From NCBI RefSeq assembly GCF_020723905.1, contig NZ_DYHZ01000005.1, positions 1 to 64,000 on the forward strand: a stretch of 64,000 bases of DNA, read 5' to 3'. This DNA comes from Anaerolinea thermophila (GTDB taxonomy: Bacteria > Chloroflexota > Anaerolineae > Anaerolineales > Anaerolineaceae). Position numbers and translations under genes: made by a program. How positions within the stretch are numbered: the stretch's first letter is position 1; each line of letters starts with the position of its first letter. This document shows, piece by piece, positions 1 through 9,089 of the stretch. The notes under the pieces were generated by a model. The model searched no databases. It was not told the origin of the DNA and saw nothing but the letters and a program-made list of their open reading frames with translations.

Positions 1-634
1 GAATATTCGACCTTGCTCCTTTCTCTATTTCACCAACCATTCTTGGGACAAACACGGAGAGTCATGGGAATCGGCACTGGATATGGGACCGGCTGGTGCA
101 GGACGCAGTTATCGGCAACTTTTGCGTGCCATGCTGGTCTATAGCGAGGAAGAAGCCACAGAAATCCTTGAACAGGACGTGCTGGCACGGGTAACCTCAC
201 AGGAAGTTCAGCAAATATTCAGTGCATGGGGTGCCCCCTCTATTCAATTTCGTCCACGGCGTGCTTCGGTGCGTGATTTAAGCACCCTGTTTGAGTGTTT
301 GTACATCCGAAAGTGTATCAGCACAACCGCCAGTGAACAGATGCTGGAATGGCTATCAGAGGAAACTGCAGGCGATCAGGGCCGTTTGTGGTCCATCAAA
401 CCGTTCCTTTCTACGGGAAGCCGAATTTATAACAAACGCGGATCCATGACCATCCCGCTCACGGTAGGGGATTGCGGCATTATCGAAACCCCGGAGACTT
501 CCCCTCTGCTGATTTGTATGATTGCACAATCGCAGGGTGAACCCAATTTTGACCAACTCCATTTGAAGACAGGTGAGTTTGTCCAGCAGGTCTGGGCTCT
601 CTGGAAAGATTACCGGGAAATCAGGGACGAGTAA
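1..634 (+). CDS. Beta-lactamase-like serine hydrolase, C-terminal part (5' truncated by window)
   Basis: The frame is open from base 2, so the gene starts upstream of the window; 210 residues are visible. The pattern fits the C-terminal half of the class A beta-lactamase-like serine hydrolase fold. A helix begins SVRDLSTLFECLY, where this family has its TARDLA-type helix. A later segment reads YNKRGS and is followed by GDCGII, matching the family's K-T/S-G strand and the next strand with Asp-x-Gly. The Ser-x-x-Lys active site would lie upstream and cannot be checked. KRG in place of KTG suggests a wall or peptide hydrolase rather than a true beta-lactamase. Its 3' end overlaps the convergent LysM/M23 gene by 25 bases. 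The family call is inferred from motifs only. Confidence 0.6.
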   Translation, partial: NIRPCSFLYFTNHSWDKHGESWESALDMGPAGAGRSYRQLLRAMLVYSEEEATEILEQDVLARVTSQEVQQIFSAWGAPSIQFRPRRASVRDLSTLFECLYIRKCISTTASEQMLEWLSEETAGDQGRLWSIKPFLSTGSRIYNKRGSMTIPLTVGDCGIIETPETSPLLICMIAQSQGEPNFDQLHLKTGEFVQQVWALWKDYREIRDE

Positions 635-2148
635 TCCCCATAAATGGAGGCTTTGACAGTTTGCCCATCTTTTACCAGGGCTCCCTGATAAGGTTTTTCT
701 CCAGCAATCGCACGCCAGCCAGAGAGGATGAAAGGCATGGGACCATCAGCAAGAATCCACTCGCCGTTGTACTTTCGCGCAATGTGAACATGGGTGCCAG
801 TGGCTTGTCCGCCTTCGCAAGAGGGGTGTCCGATGCGGTCATCGGTATTCACCCAGGTGTTTGCGGGCACGCGCCCATCGGTGGCGATATGAAGGTACAG
901 AACCGCCCAGCCGGTTTGTTCAAAACCGTCTCCATCCAGATCCACCACCACAACACCGTACTCTGAACGCACAACCAGTCCGCTGGATATGGCTGTGACC
1001 CAGTCGGAAGAGACGTAGCAATCTTTTTCGGTCGTGGAAGGGGCAAAGTCCAGCGCTGCCCGGGCGCCGTCGGGTCCCCAGGCGGAATGAGGTCCGCCTG
1101 TCAAACTCCATGGTTTTCCGGGACGGAAGGGCAGTTCCATGGGCGGTTGGGTCAGTGTGGCTGGGAAGAGAGGTTCTACGGATTGGGCTCGCAGCCACGG
1201 GTTGCCAAACATTTTCTCATACAGGGCTGGCATGCTGTCTGGCCCATATACTGCCGCTGCCCAGTGGGGCTGGTCGTAGAGTTGAGAAAACAGATATAAA
1301 ATTGCCACGCTTCCTGCATTGAGGTCGGGTGCCAGCCGGATGGATGTGCCATCCTGAAAGGTCAGGGTGGTCAGGCGTCCTTCCCGCCATCCATAATATC
1401 CGATGTTTAACTGTTGTACTGCCCAGGATAATTGAGCGAACAACCCTTTTTTCTGATAATTCAAATATCCAATGGGGAAGTCTGTCTGTGCCAGGTTTGC
1501 GGGTTGACCGGTGACCCAGTGGCTCTGGTATTCGAGAATTGCCAGCAACAGGCGGGGGTTGATGGAATTATCAATCGCCACTTTATACACCGATGCCGCG
1601 CCGCTGTTCCAGCCGTTGGTGTGCCATTCCTGAATGGTGGTCAGGTAGCCGCCTGCATCCGTCACATATTGGTTAATATCAAAATCAAGCGCGGAGGGAG
1701 AGAAGACAATTTCGCTATCGGGCATCACCTTTTCAGAGGAGGTGGTTTCACCCAGCCGATGAGGAATAATGAGCAGAATTCCCGGGTCAAGTAAGCCAGT
1801 TTCTGGCAGGGTTTGTGTGGAAGTGATTTCTTCTTTGGACACATCAAAACGCGCTGCAAGCGCATTCAGTGTGTCGCCAGCCTGGGTGTAATACAGGATG
1901 GGGGGAGCGGGGGTGGGACTTTCTTTAGGGGTAGGGGTGATCTGTGGGAGTGACGTGCTGGTAGGCAGACCTGGATTTTGTTCTGCCACAGATGGTAGAG
2001 TTTCCACCAATCCAAACTGGCTCTTCTGCCCAAAACTGAAGGGAGATTGCCCGGCGCCATTCATTCCGCGCACGCACCCGCTCAGCAGGAACGTAATCAG
2101 AACTGTGGTCCAGATTCTGGTAAGATTACCGCCCAATCTGATTTTCAT
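610..2148 (-). CDS. LysM / M23 metallopeptidase lipoprotein (copy 1)
   Basis: This 512-residue predicted lipoprotein has lipobox LLSGC with the lipidated Cys at residue 25. A Pro/Thr-rich linker follows, then a LysM peptidoglycan-binding domain at about 86-130. The middle domain (about 190-320) contains LLAILEYQS, which recalls the ES-containing helix of lytic transglycosylases. The C-terminal domain resembles LasA-type M23 endopeptidases: GGPH (H354) and LDF (D367) are 13 residues apart, then YLH (H420) and GTHVH (H453, H455), the expected zinc and catalytic positions. It probably binds and cuts cell-wall peptides outside the membrane. The start overlaps the 3' end of its upstream paralogue by 23 bases, so the two are probably co-transcribed. 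Transglycosylase activity of the middle domain is a guess. Confidence 0.82.
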   Translation of the reverse strand: MKIRLGGNLTRIWTTVLITFLLSGCVRGMNGAGQSPFSFGQKSQFGLVETLPSVAEQNPGLPTSTSLPQITPTPKESPTPAPPILYYTQAGDTLNALAARFDVSKEEITSTQTLPETGLLDPGILLIIPHRLGETTSSEKVMPDSEIVFSPSALDFDINQYVTDAGGYLTTIQEWHTNGWNSGAASVYKVAIDNSINPRLLLAILEYQSHWVTGQPANLAQTDFPIGYLNYQKKGLFAQLSWAVQQLNIGYYGWREGRLTTLTFQDGTSIRLAPDLNAGSVAILYLFSQLYDQPHWAAAVYGPDSMPALYEKMFGNPWLRAQSVEPLFPATLTQPPMELPFRPGKPWSLTGGPHSAWGPDGARAALDFAPSTTEKDCYVSSDWVTAISSGLVVRSEYGVVVVDLDGDGFEQTGWAVLYLHIATDGRVPANTWVNTDDRIGHPSCEGGQATGTHVHIARKYNGEWILADGPMPFILSGWRAIAGEKPYQGALVKDGQTVKASIYGDYSSLISR

Positions 2149-3688
2149 TCAGTCGTTTATCCCACGCAGTCACGATTTGCTCGCCTTTAATCAGGCGTCC
2201 TTCATAGGGTATACCATCCCCTGTGGAAATCCACCCGCTCAGGACAAAGGGAATGGCACCATCGGCAGAAATCCATTCCCCATTATACCGGCGAGCAATG
2301 TGCAGGTGTGTCCCATTGGAGACTCCGCCTTCACAGGATGGATGCCCGATATCATCGCCGGCTTTCAGATAGCGTCCTTCGGATACCCTGCCGCTTGAAG
2401 CAATGTGATAATACAGCACGGTCCAGCCAGTTTGCTCGAATCCATCTCCGTCCAGATCCTGTACCACAGCACCATCGCCGCTTCGCACAATGACTCCATC
2501 GGCAACTGCAGTGACCCAATCAGAACTGGTATAACAGCCATACGCATCGCCCGGGGGAGCAAAGTCCAGCGCTCCCCATGCTGATCCGGTTCCAAATGCA
2601 GGGTGTGGACCGCCGGTAAAGTACCAGATGGTGCCGGGAGCAAAGGGTAAAATCATCTCCGGTTGGGTGAGGTTTTCTGGAATGAGGGGCTCAAAAGCCA
2701 GTGCTTGAGGCGATCCAAAGAGGCGCGCGTAGGTTGCATACACCCCCTGAGGACCGACGGCTTTCATCCATTCCTCTTTGCCGTATATCAAACTGAACAG
2801 GTACTGCACCCCGGCGGTTCCGGCGTTGATGCTTTCAGGAACCAGCACATAGGTTTGGTCTGCCAGTACCCATCCTTTGACTCCCCCGGCTTTCCACAGG
2901 TAATATCCATAATTCAACATGTTTGCCGCCCACCCAATCTGGTGGTACAAGCCTGTGATTTGTTCATTTCCCCGATACCCTACCGGATACTTGCGAGTTT
3001 CGGCTGGCGGAGATGGCTTAGTCACCCAGCCGCTTTGATACTCCAGTATGGCAAGTAACAGACGCGGGTTTACGGAAAAATCTCTTGAAATTTTTTCTAT
3101 CAACTCAGTCCCGGAAAAGGACTCCCCGTTGCGATCCTCATGATAGTCTTTAAGGACCCCCGGTTGATTCTCAACGAAAGTTCCCATCTTGAACGTAGTA
3201 GTAGAAGGACCAAAGACCAGTTCCGAATCAGGAATGATTATAAAATCCGGGCCTTGAGGGAAATCTTCTGCTACTGGAATGATCAGTTCCTGTCCAACGT
3301 CAATCCGGTCAGGATTGCTCAATTGATTTGCCGCAATTAACAACGCCAGGTCCACATTGAACTGGCGGGCGATATTCCCTAAAGTGTCTCCCGGTTGAAC
3401 GGTGTAGGTTTTAGGGTTGGTTTGTTCTCCGGCTGGTAACTCATTTTCTATTTCTGGGGAGGGAGTCATGGAGACAGGTTCCTGCATGACTTCAGTGGAG
3501 GTTGTCGGAGACACAGGCTGTACCGGCACATACGGGGTTGGCTGCCTTTCGGGCGTCCGGGGTATATCAAAAATCGAAGTGCTTCCCCAGGGACGCACAC
3601 AGCCCAACAGCAGTCCCGTGGCAATGACCAGGGGGATAACCCTTTTGAGGGTTCGTGAAACTTTACGGAATACGAATGTCACCCACAT
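2126..3688 (-). CDS. LysM / M23 metallopeptidase lipoprotein (copy 2)
   Basis: Paralogue of the next downstream gene with the same order: lipobox LLLGC (Cys at residue 30 from this start), Pro/Thr linker, LysM at about 94-138, a domain with LLAILEYQSGW, and a C-terminal LasA-type M23 domain. GGPH and LDF are again 13 residues apart, with YYH and GTHLH following. I chose the ATG at 3688 because it gives a compact positively charged signal peptide. The frame is open to 3799, but that longer N-terminus lies inside the preceding gene and looks unlike a signal sequence; a GTG at 3682 is also possible. The start overlaps the deacetylase gene by 26 bases. Tandem duplication with divergence is the simplest explanation of the pair. 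Confidence 0.8.
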   Translation of the reverse strand: MWVTFVFRKVSRTLKRVIPLVIATGLLLGCVRPWGSTSIFDIPRTPERQPTPYVPVQPVSPTTSTEVMQEPVSMTPSPEIENELPAGEQTNPKTYTVQPGDTLGNIARQFNVDLALLIAANQLSNPDRIDVGQELIIPVAEDFPQGPDFIIIPDSELVFGPSTTTFKMGTFVENQPGVLKDYHEDRNGESFSGTELIEKISRDFSVNPRLLLAILEYQSGWVTKPSPPAETRKYPVGYRGNEQITGLYHQIGWAANMLNYGYYLWKAGGVKGWVLADQTYVLVPESINAGTAGVQYLFSLIYGKEEWMKAVGPQGVYATYARLFGSPQALAFEPLIPENLTQPEMILPFAPGTIWYFTGGPHPAFGTGSAWGALDFAPPGDAYGCYTSSDWVTAVADGVIVRSGDGAVVQDLDGDGFEQTGWTVLYYHIASSGRVSEGRYLKAGDDIGHPSCEGGVSNGTHLHIARRYNGEWISADGAIPFVLSGWISTGDGIPYEGRLIKGEQIVTAWDKRLNENQIGR

Positions 3689-4892
3689 AAGGCTGGCACA
3701 CGATTTGATAATATTCCAGTTCCCGTTCACGGTTTTGCAATGCATATGAGCGGGCTTCTTCACCAATTTGAATGACGGTATCCAGATACAGAATCGCATC
3801 TTTGTCCCAGTAACGGGGGAGCACCATCAATGGATCCTGCACGTAACCTTCCGGAATCAGGGCAGGACGTCTGGGATCAGGTTCATCTCCCAGCGGAATC
3901 CAGTTGTACATCAGGGGCCCGCGTGGATTGACGGTGAATCCCATCTGATATCCCACTTCGCGGGCGACCTGAACAGCACGGGCGCTGAAGTTACCGCCGG
4001 GCCAGATATAAGCAATGGGGGCTTTCCCAAATGTTTCCAGGATGGCTTCCCGGGATCCTTGCAGTTCCCGATAAATGAATGTTTCCACATCCACTTTTCC
4101 GTATAAAGGCGTATCAATCATTGTGCCTGTCTGAAATTCCACAATATTAATATTGTGCACCACACCATGCGCTTGATGATCCACCCATCCTTCCTGTTGA
4201 AGAAGGATATTCTCATCTCGCACCCGGCGACTGGCTTCTGGCTCACTGATCCACGCATTGGTAACGGTCCACCCGTGAGGCTGCAGGAACGGGTAGAAGT
4301 GGTCGCGGAAATAAGAGGCGGAGTGCAGATCATCCACAATTAACACCACCGAGCGAGGGGGAATATAATCGTTCTCTTGCAAGAATCTTGCCAGTTGTTC
4401 AATGGTGATGACTTCAAAGCCTTTTTGTTCTAAAGCCTGAAAAAGGTCTTTTACCTGAGTCACGCTTATCTGGTAGGGGTGATTAATTTCTCCATCGGTA
4501 ATTGAATGAAACATAATAGGCATGACCACTGTTCCTGGCAATGATTTTCCCACCTCCCAGCGATTTTTCAAGTACTGACAGGTATCCTGAACATATGAGT
4601 GCGGAATGTCCTTCGGGTTTAGCCGAGCGCTCTGGAACATTTCCGGAAGTTCGGGGGGAACAGGGGTGTGAGTGGGAAAAGGCGTCAGAGAAGGGGTGGC
4701 TGTGAAAGTCGGTGTCGGTTCACGGATGGCATAGGTAGCAGTCAGAAGGGCATGGTCAAATGCGCTGGTTGCCTGCACATTGACCGTCACTGCCGGGGGC
4801 GACGACGATGGCGCAGAACAGGCTGCCATTCCGGCTGCCAGCACCCCCCCAAAAAACCACCATAGAAAACGCTTTACCCGTAACAACTTCAT
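3663..4892 (-). CDS. Polysaccharide deacetylase family lipoprotein
   Basis: 409 residues with lipobox AAGMAAC (Cys 25), a Pro/Thr-rich linker to about residue 80, then a NodB-like domain. Motifs include MPIMFHSI (about 124-131), VVLIVDDLH with D187 and D188 where the family has TFDD, and HGVVH for the HxxxH metal site. An extracytoplasmic deacetylase of cell-wall or surface polysaccharide is likely. It heads a three-gene run with the two LysM/M23 lipoproteins, which supports a role in wall maturation. A TACAAT box lies 10 bases before the ATG with no clear Shine-Dalgarno between, so the leader may be very short. Thr-Phe before the Asp pair is replaced by Ile-Val, a departure from the common motif. 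Confidence 0.78.
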   Translation of the reverse strand: MKLLRVKRFLWWFFGGVLAAGMAACSAPSSSPPAVTVNVQATSAFDHALLTATYAIREPTPTFTATPSLTPFPTHTPVPPELPEMFQSARLNPKDIPHSYVQDTCQYLKNRWEVGKSLPGTVVMPIMFHSITDGEINHPYQISVTQVKDLFQALEQKGFEVITIEQLARFLQENDYIPPRSVVLIVDDLHSASYFRDHFYPFLQPHGWTVTNAWISEPEASRRVRDENILLQQEGWVDHQAHGVVHNINIVEFQTGTMIDTPLYGKVDVETFIYRELQGSREAILETFGKAPIAYIWPGGNFSARAVQVAREVGYQMGFTVNPRGPLMYNWIPLGDEPDPRRPALIPEGYVQDPLMVLPRYWDKDAILYLDTVIQIGEEARSYALQNRERELEYYQIVCQPYVGDIRIP

Positions 4893-4920
4893 GATGGTAC
4901 GTATTGTACCAGAGGAAGGC

Positions 4921-4949
4921 GCAGGGCTTTCCGGAAAGGAAAGCCCTGC
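4921..4949 (-). terminator. GC-rich hairpin downstream of inositol-phosphate synthase
   Basis: A perfect 12-base inverted repeat (4921-4932 and 4938-4949) with a 5-base loop lies 10 bases after the ino1 stop. No T-run follows on the minus strand. It may end transcription weakly or protect the 3' end of the message. Confidence 0.5.
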
Positions 4950-4959
4950 AGGAAACTTA

Positions 4960-6042
4960 CTAGGCGCTTTCGCCCCGGATGAAGGCTTCTGTCATCTCCC
5001 GGGCGATCTCATCCTTGAACTGTTTGGGAGGGGTCTTCATGAAATAAGAGGCTGGAGCATACAGTGGGCCGCCGATTCCGCGATCCAATGCCAGTTTGAC
5101 ACAGCGTACTGCGTCAATGACCACGCCAGCCGAGTTGGGTGAGTCCCAGACTTCCAGTTTGGCTTCCAGATTCAATGGCACGTCCCCGAAAGTCGTCCCT
5201 TCCATGCGAATGTAGCACCACTTGCGATCGGTCAGCCAGGGAATGTAATCACTGGGACCTACGTGGATGTTGCTTTCGCCAATGTCGTAGGGGAGCATAC
5301 TGGTCACAGCGCCGGTTTTGGAGATCTTCTTGGACTCAAGGCGCTCCCGCTCAAGCATGTTCAGGAAATCGGTGTTCCCACCAAAGTTGATTTGATAGGT
5401 ACGATCCAGGCGCACCCCGCGATCTACAAACAGGCTGGTGAGGACGCGGTGCAGAATCGTCGCGCCTACCTGAGACTTGATGTCGTCGCCGATGATGGGT
5501 AAGTTCTTCTGGCGGAAGCGTTCTGACCAGTACTCTGAACTGGCAATGAACACGGGAATGGCGTTGACAAAGCCGCAGCCTGCTTCCAGAATCTGTTCCA
5601 CGTACCACTTGGTAGCCATTTCAGAGCCCACTGGCAGGTAATTAATCACCACATCGGTGCCGGTGTCTTTGAGAATTTTGATAATATCAGCAGTAGGCCC
5701 GGGTGCTTTTTTGACAATTTGCGAAAGGTATTTCCCTAAACCGTCATGGGTCATCCCGCGAACAACCGGGACATTGAGGTAGGGAACCTTGGTGAATTGG
5801 TAGGTGTTGTTTGGATGAGCAAAAATGGCTTCGGATAAATCTTTCCCGACTTTGGTATCAACCACATCAATGGCGGCAGAAAATTCAATATCGCTGATGT
5901 GATACCCTCCCAGATTGACATGCATCAATCCAGGAATGCGGTCGGTGTCGGCGGCGTTACGGTAGTAGTACACCCCCTGAACCAGTGACGAGGCGCAGTT
6001 TCCTACCCCAATGATTGCAACGCGAACTTTTTTGTTTCCCAT
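4960..6042 (-). CDS. ino1: Inositol-3-phosphate synthase
   Basis: 360 residues, the length of bacterial and archaeal myo-inositol-1-phosphate synthases. It converts D-glucose 6-phosphate to inositol 3-phosphate using NAD+ as an internal redox cofactor. The N-terminal Rossmann loop reads [12 protein letters not shown]. Other family blocks visible include [15 protein letters not shown] and [11 protein letters not shown]. The ATG at 6042 follows AGGAGT. The product could feed inositol phospholipids or an inositol-based solute; no partner gene for either is next to it. GC-rich inverted repeats flank it on both sides, so it is probably transcribed alone, with a TATAAT near 6090-6095 as candidate -10. 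Confidence 0.93.
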   Translation of the reverse strand: MGNKKVRVAIIGVGNCASSLVQGVYYYRNAADTDRIPGLMHVNLGGYHISDIEFSAAIDVVDTKVGKDLSEAIFAHPNNTYQFTKVPYLNVPVVRGMTHDGLGKYLSQIVKKAPGPTADIIKILKDTGTDVVINYLPVGSEMATKWYVEQILEAGCGFVNAIPVFIASSEYWSERFRQKNLPIIGDDIKSQVGATILHRVLTSLFVDRGVRLDRTYQINFGGNTDFLNMLERERLESKKISKTGAVTSMLPYDIGESNIHVGPSDYIPWLTDRKWCYIRMEGTTFGDVPLNLEAKLEVWDSPNSAGVVIDAVRCVKLALDRGIGGPLYAPASYFMKTPPKQFKDEIAREMTEAFIRGESA

Positions 6043-6094
6043 AGACTTGATTACTCCTGAATGCTTGGGCTTGAAGATGAATTTTGGGTATTAT

Positions 6095-6134
6095 ACTCCC
6101 TGCTTCCTCTCAGGGAGAATGGGAAGCAGGGAGT
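6095..6134 (-). terminator. 13-base inverted repeat between aconitase and ino1
   Basis: The arms at 6095-6107 and 6122-6134 are perfectly complementary over 13 bases (ACTCCCTGCTTCC). The hairpin lies just after the aconitase stop and just before a TATAAT that could serve ino1. No T-run follows on the minus strand. It may be a terminator, an operator overlapping the ino1 promoter, or both. Confidence 0.5.
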
Positions 6135-6153
6135 TGTCCAATGCCTGGCAGGT

Positions 6154-8841
6154 TTAGAGCCAGTTTAAGAGGATGGTATTCAAAATACCCCCGTGATGGA
6201 AATAGGTCACTTCGTTCGGGGTGTCCAATCGCACTGTGACCTGAAATTCAAAGGCACTGCCGTCCTCGCGGGTTACTTCCACGGTCAGTTCCCCACCTGG
6301 AGACTGAATCTGATCCAGACCTTTCAGGGTGTAGGTTTCTCGACCGGTTAACCCCAGAGATTGGGCATTTTCTCCGGGTTTGAAAACCAGAGGAAGAACA
6401 CCCATCCCTGCCAGATTAGAACGGTGAATGCGTTCGAACGACTCGGCAATAATGGCGCGCACGCCTAATTGTTGAACTCCTTTTGCCGCCCAGTCGCGGC
6501 TGGAGCCGGTACCATACTCTTTGCCGGCTATGACAATCAAAGGAACCCCTTCCTCTCGATATTTCATCGCCGCGTCATAAATGGGGAGTACTTCTCCATC
6601 CGGGAAATGAATGGTATATCCGCCTTCCTTGCCGCCCAGCAGTAGATTCTTCAGACGGATATTGGCAAAAGTGCCTCGAGTCATCACGCGATCATTTCCA
6701 CGGCGAGAGCCATACGAGTTGAACTCACTCACCGGCACGCCGTGCTCCAGCAGGTACTTGCCTGCCGGGCTGGCAGGCGAGATGTTTCCTGCCGGAGAGA
6801 TATGATCGGTGGTGATGGAGTCACCAAAGAGAGCCAGTACTCGCGCATTACGGATCTCCGCAATCGGTTGAGGCTCTTTGGATACATGTTTAAAGAACGG
6901 CGGTTCCTGTAAATAAGTGGAGGCAGGATTCCATTCGTACAGGATTGAGGCTGGACTTTGAATCTGTGACCACTGGGGATTGGCGGAATATAAATCGGCA
7001 TATTCCCCGACAAACAATTCCGGCTGAACGAATTCTTCAATCAGTTGCTCAATTTCTCTGGAAGAGGGCCAGAGGTCTTTGAGATAGACCGGATTTCCCT
7101 GACGGTCAACGCCCAGAGGCTCTTGCGTGAGATCAATATCAACCGTACCGGCAAGGGCATAGGCTACCACCAGCGGCGGGGAAGCCAGGTAATTTGCCTG
7201 AACGTGCGGGTGGACGCGTCCTTCGAAATTGCGGTTTCCAGAAAGCACCGCTGCTGCTACCAGCCCTGCGCTTTCAATGGCTTCCACAACCGGTTGAGGC
7301 AGTGGTCCCGAATTGCCAATGCAGGTGGTACATCCATAGCCGACCACATCAAAGCCGAGCGCTGACAGGGCTTTATCCAGCCCGGATTTTTCCAGATAAG
7401 CCGTTACCACTTTCGACCCCGGCGCAAGGCTGGTTTTCACATACGGCTTTACCTGTAATCCCTTGAGGACGGCATTTCTTGCCAGCAATCCTGCCGCCAG
7501 CATGACATACGGATTGGAAGTGTTGGTGCAGGAAGTAATAGCCGCAATTACGACTGCACCATGCTCCAGCGTTTCTTTATAACCGTTAGAACGATATTCG
7601 GCTTTCTTTTCCAGATCCTGTTGCGAAAGTCCAAATCCTCGCTCTGTTTTGGGTTTGGACAGGGAGGTACGGAAGTTTTCTTTCACTTGTGGAAGTGGCA
7701 CGCGATCCTGTGGGCGCTTGGGACCAGCCAGGCTCGGTTCAATGCTTTCCAGATCGAGGTTTAAGACAGCCGTGTATTCCGGTTCAGGGGTTTCGGCGGT
7801 CACAAAAAGTCCCTGTGCGCGGTAATATGCCTCGACCAGTTCTGTGGGTCGACCGGTCAACCGGAGGTAAGACAGCGTTTGCTGGTCCACCGGGAAGTAC
7901 AGGACGGTTGCTCCACTTTCAGGCGCCATGTTGGAAATCATCGCGCGGTCGGCAAGGCTCAGGTTGGCAAGTCCGGGACCAAAAAATTCCACGAATTTGT
8001 CCACCACGCCATGTTTGCGTAACAGTTGAGTGATGGTCAGGGTTAAATCGGTGGGGGTGACGCCTTCCCGCAGTTTTCCGGTCAGCCGCACACCGATGAC
8101 ATCTGGAGTGACAAATTCCAGCGGCTCACCCAGCATGGCGGCAACGGCTTCAATGCCGCCCACTCCAAAGCCAATCACGCCCAATCCATTGATCATCGTG
8201 GTATGGGAATCCGTTCCCACCAGTGTTTCGGGAAAGACGACAGGGTTGCCGTTCTGTTCGGAAGTGAGGACACCCCGCGCCAGATATTCAAGGTTCACCT
8301 GATGAACGATTCCTGAGGAGGGGGGAACCACGCGGAAATTTTTAAAGGCTTTCTGCGCCCAGTGCAGAAATTCATAGCGTTCCCGGTTGCGTTCAAATTC
8401 CAGTTGAACATTCAGTTTCAGGGCATCTGGAACACCGAAATAGTCCACCTGCACAGAGTGATCAATGACCAGATCCACCGGTACGATGGGATTAATCTTT
8501 TCTGGATTCCCTCCCATGCGCACCAGTGCGGCGCGCATCGCGGCAAGGTCATTCATCACCGGAACACCGGTAAAATCCTGCAGCACCACCCGTCCGGGGA
8601 AGAACTGCAAGATGGGACGATGACTTCCTTGAGGAGTCCAGTTTGCCAGTGCTGATATGCTCTGGCGGCTGACGCGGGGATGATTGCTGTTGCGCAGGTA
8701 GCCTTCTAGCAAGATGCGGATGGAGAAAGGCAAACGTTGAAGCGTTTCCTGAGTAATGCCTTCCCACTGGTCGAGAGGATAATATGTGAAGACACCTTGA
8801 GAGGTTTTCAGGGTGGCTGATTGTGCCGGAAATTCAGACAT
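6154..8841 (-). CDS. acnA: Aconitate hydratase
   Basis: 895 residues, the full length of the AcnA/IRP family. It isomerises citrate to isocitrate with a [4Fe-4S] cluster. The cluster cysteines are in ITSCTNTSNP and in GYGCTTCIGNSG. The C-terminal swivel domain carries YGTGSSRDWAAKG, which binds substrate carboxylates. GTDSHTTMINGLGV is also diagnostic. The ATG has a strong Shine-Dalgarno (AAAGGAGGGG). Citrate synthase lies 3 kb away on the other strand, so two consecutive TCA steps are close but not in one operon. Confidence 0.96.
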   Translation of the reverse strand: MSEFPAQSATLKTSQGVFTYYPLDQWEGITQETLQRLPFSIRILLEGYLRNSNHPRVSRQSISALANWTPQGSHRPILQFFPGRVVLQDFTGVPVMNDLAAMRAALVRMGGNPEKINPIVPVDLVIDHSVQVDYFGVPDALKLNVQLEFERNRERYEFLHWAQKAFKNFRVVPPSSGIVHQVNLEYLARGVLTSEQNGNPVVFPETLVGTDSHTTMINGLGVIGFGVGGIEAVAAMLGEPLEFVTPDVIGVRLTGKLREGVTPTDLTLTITQLLRKHGVVDKFVEFFGPGLANLSLADRAMISNMAPESGATVLYFPVDQQTLSYLRLTGRPTELVEAYYRAQGLFVTAETPEPEYTAVLNLDLESIEPSLAGPKRPQDRVPLPQVKENFRTSLSKPKTERGFGLSQQDLEKKAEYRSNGYKETLEHGAVVIAAITSCTNTSNPYVMLAAGLLARNAVLKGLQVKPYVKTSLAPGSKVVTAYLEKSGLDKALSALGFDVVGYGCTTCIGNSGPLPQPVVEAIESAGLVAAAVLSGNRNFEGRVHPHVQANYLASPPLVVAYALAGTVDIDLTQEPLGVDRQGNPVYLKDLWPSSREIEQLIEEFVQPELFVGEYADLYSANPQWSQIQSPASILYEWNPASTYLQEPPFFKHVSKEPQPIAEIRNARVLALFGDSITTDHISPAGNISPASPAGKYLLEHGVPVSEFNSYGSRRGNDRVMTRGTFANIRLKNLLLGGKEGGYTIHFPDGEVLPIYDAAMKYREEGVPLIVIAGKEYGTGSSRDWAAKGVQQLGVRAIIAESFERIHRSNLAGMGVLPLVFKPGENAQSLGLTGRETYTLKGLDQIQSPGGELTVEVTREDGSAFEFQVTVRLDTPNEVTYFHHGGILNTILLNWL

Positions 8842-8876
8842 GCCTCCCCTCCTTTGGGATTGATGGGATGCCTGTC

Positions 8877-8882
8877 ATTATA
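8877..8882 (-). promoter_or_regulatory. Candidate -10 box for acnA
   Basis: TATAAT on the minus strand, 35 bases before the acnA start. No good -35 was found at 16-19 bases, so this is a weak call. Confidence 0.35.
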
Positions 8883-8957
8883 ATTCAGCCATTTTACCTG
8901 GGCTGGTAAATTTTTAACCCATTTGGGTGATTTTTTAGAGGATTTTTCCATTTTTCC

Positions 8958-8986
8958 TTGACACATCTTGTTTTCGCATTTATAAA
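8958..8986 (+). promoter_or_regulatory. Sigma-70 promoter of the amino-acid ABC transporter
   Basis: TTGACA (8958-8963), a 17-base spacer and TATAAA (8981-8986) form a near-consensus vegetative promoter. Transcription would begin near 8993, leaving a leader of about 180 bases before the gene at 9175. The 333-base gap 8842-9174 therefore holds divergent promoters, a small open frame and a hairpin-rich leader. Confidence 0.75.
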
Positions 8987-8996
8987 TGCGCCCAAT

Positions 8997-9089
8997 ATGA
9001 TGAAATTATTGCTTGCTGATTTGATTTCCCCTAAGCGAATCCCGCGATCCCCCTCCTTCCGAGAAGGCGCGGGCTCTTCGTGTTTATAA
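8997..9089 (+). CDS. Possible 30-residue leader peptide
   Basis: A short open frame starts about four bases after the predicted transcription start. It begins MMKLLLADLISPKR and ends SSCL, with its stop in the loop of a hairpin. Three CGA arginine codons fall within ten codons (codons 14-22), and they sit at or inside the CCCGCG/CGCGGG stem that a stalled ribosome would cover. There is no Shine-Dalgarno, so translation would have to be leaderless or nearly so. A terminator-like hairpin follows 24 bases after the stop. Together this resembles a translational attenuator, but an unused chance frame is a real alternative. Confidence 0.35.
   Translation: MMKLLLADLISPKRIPRSPSFREGAGSSCL

Noticed and set aside
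2126-3799. The longer 557-residue start of the second LysM/M23 protein
   Set aside because: The extra 37 residues lie inside the preceding gene and do not form a signal peptide; the ATG at 3688 fits better.
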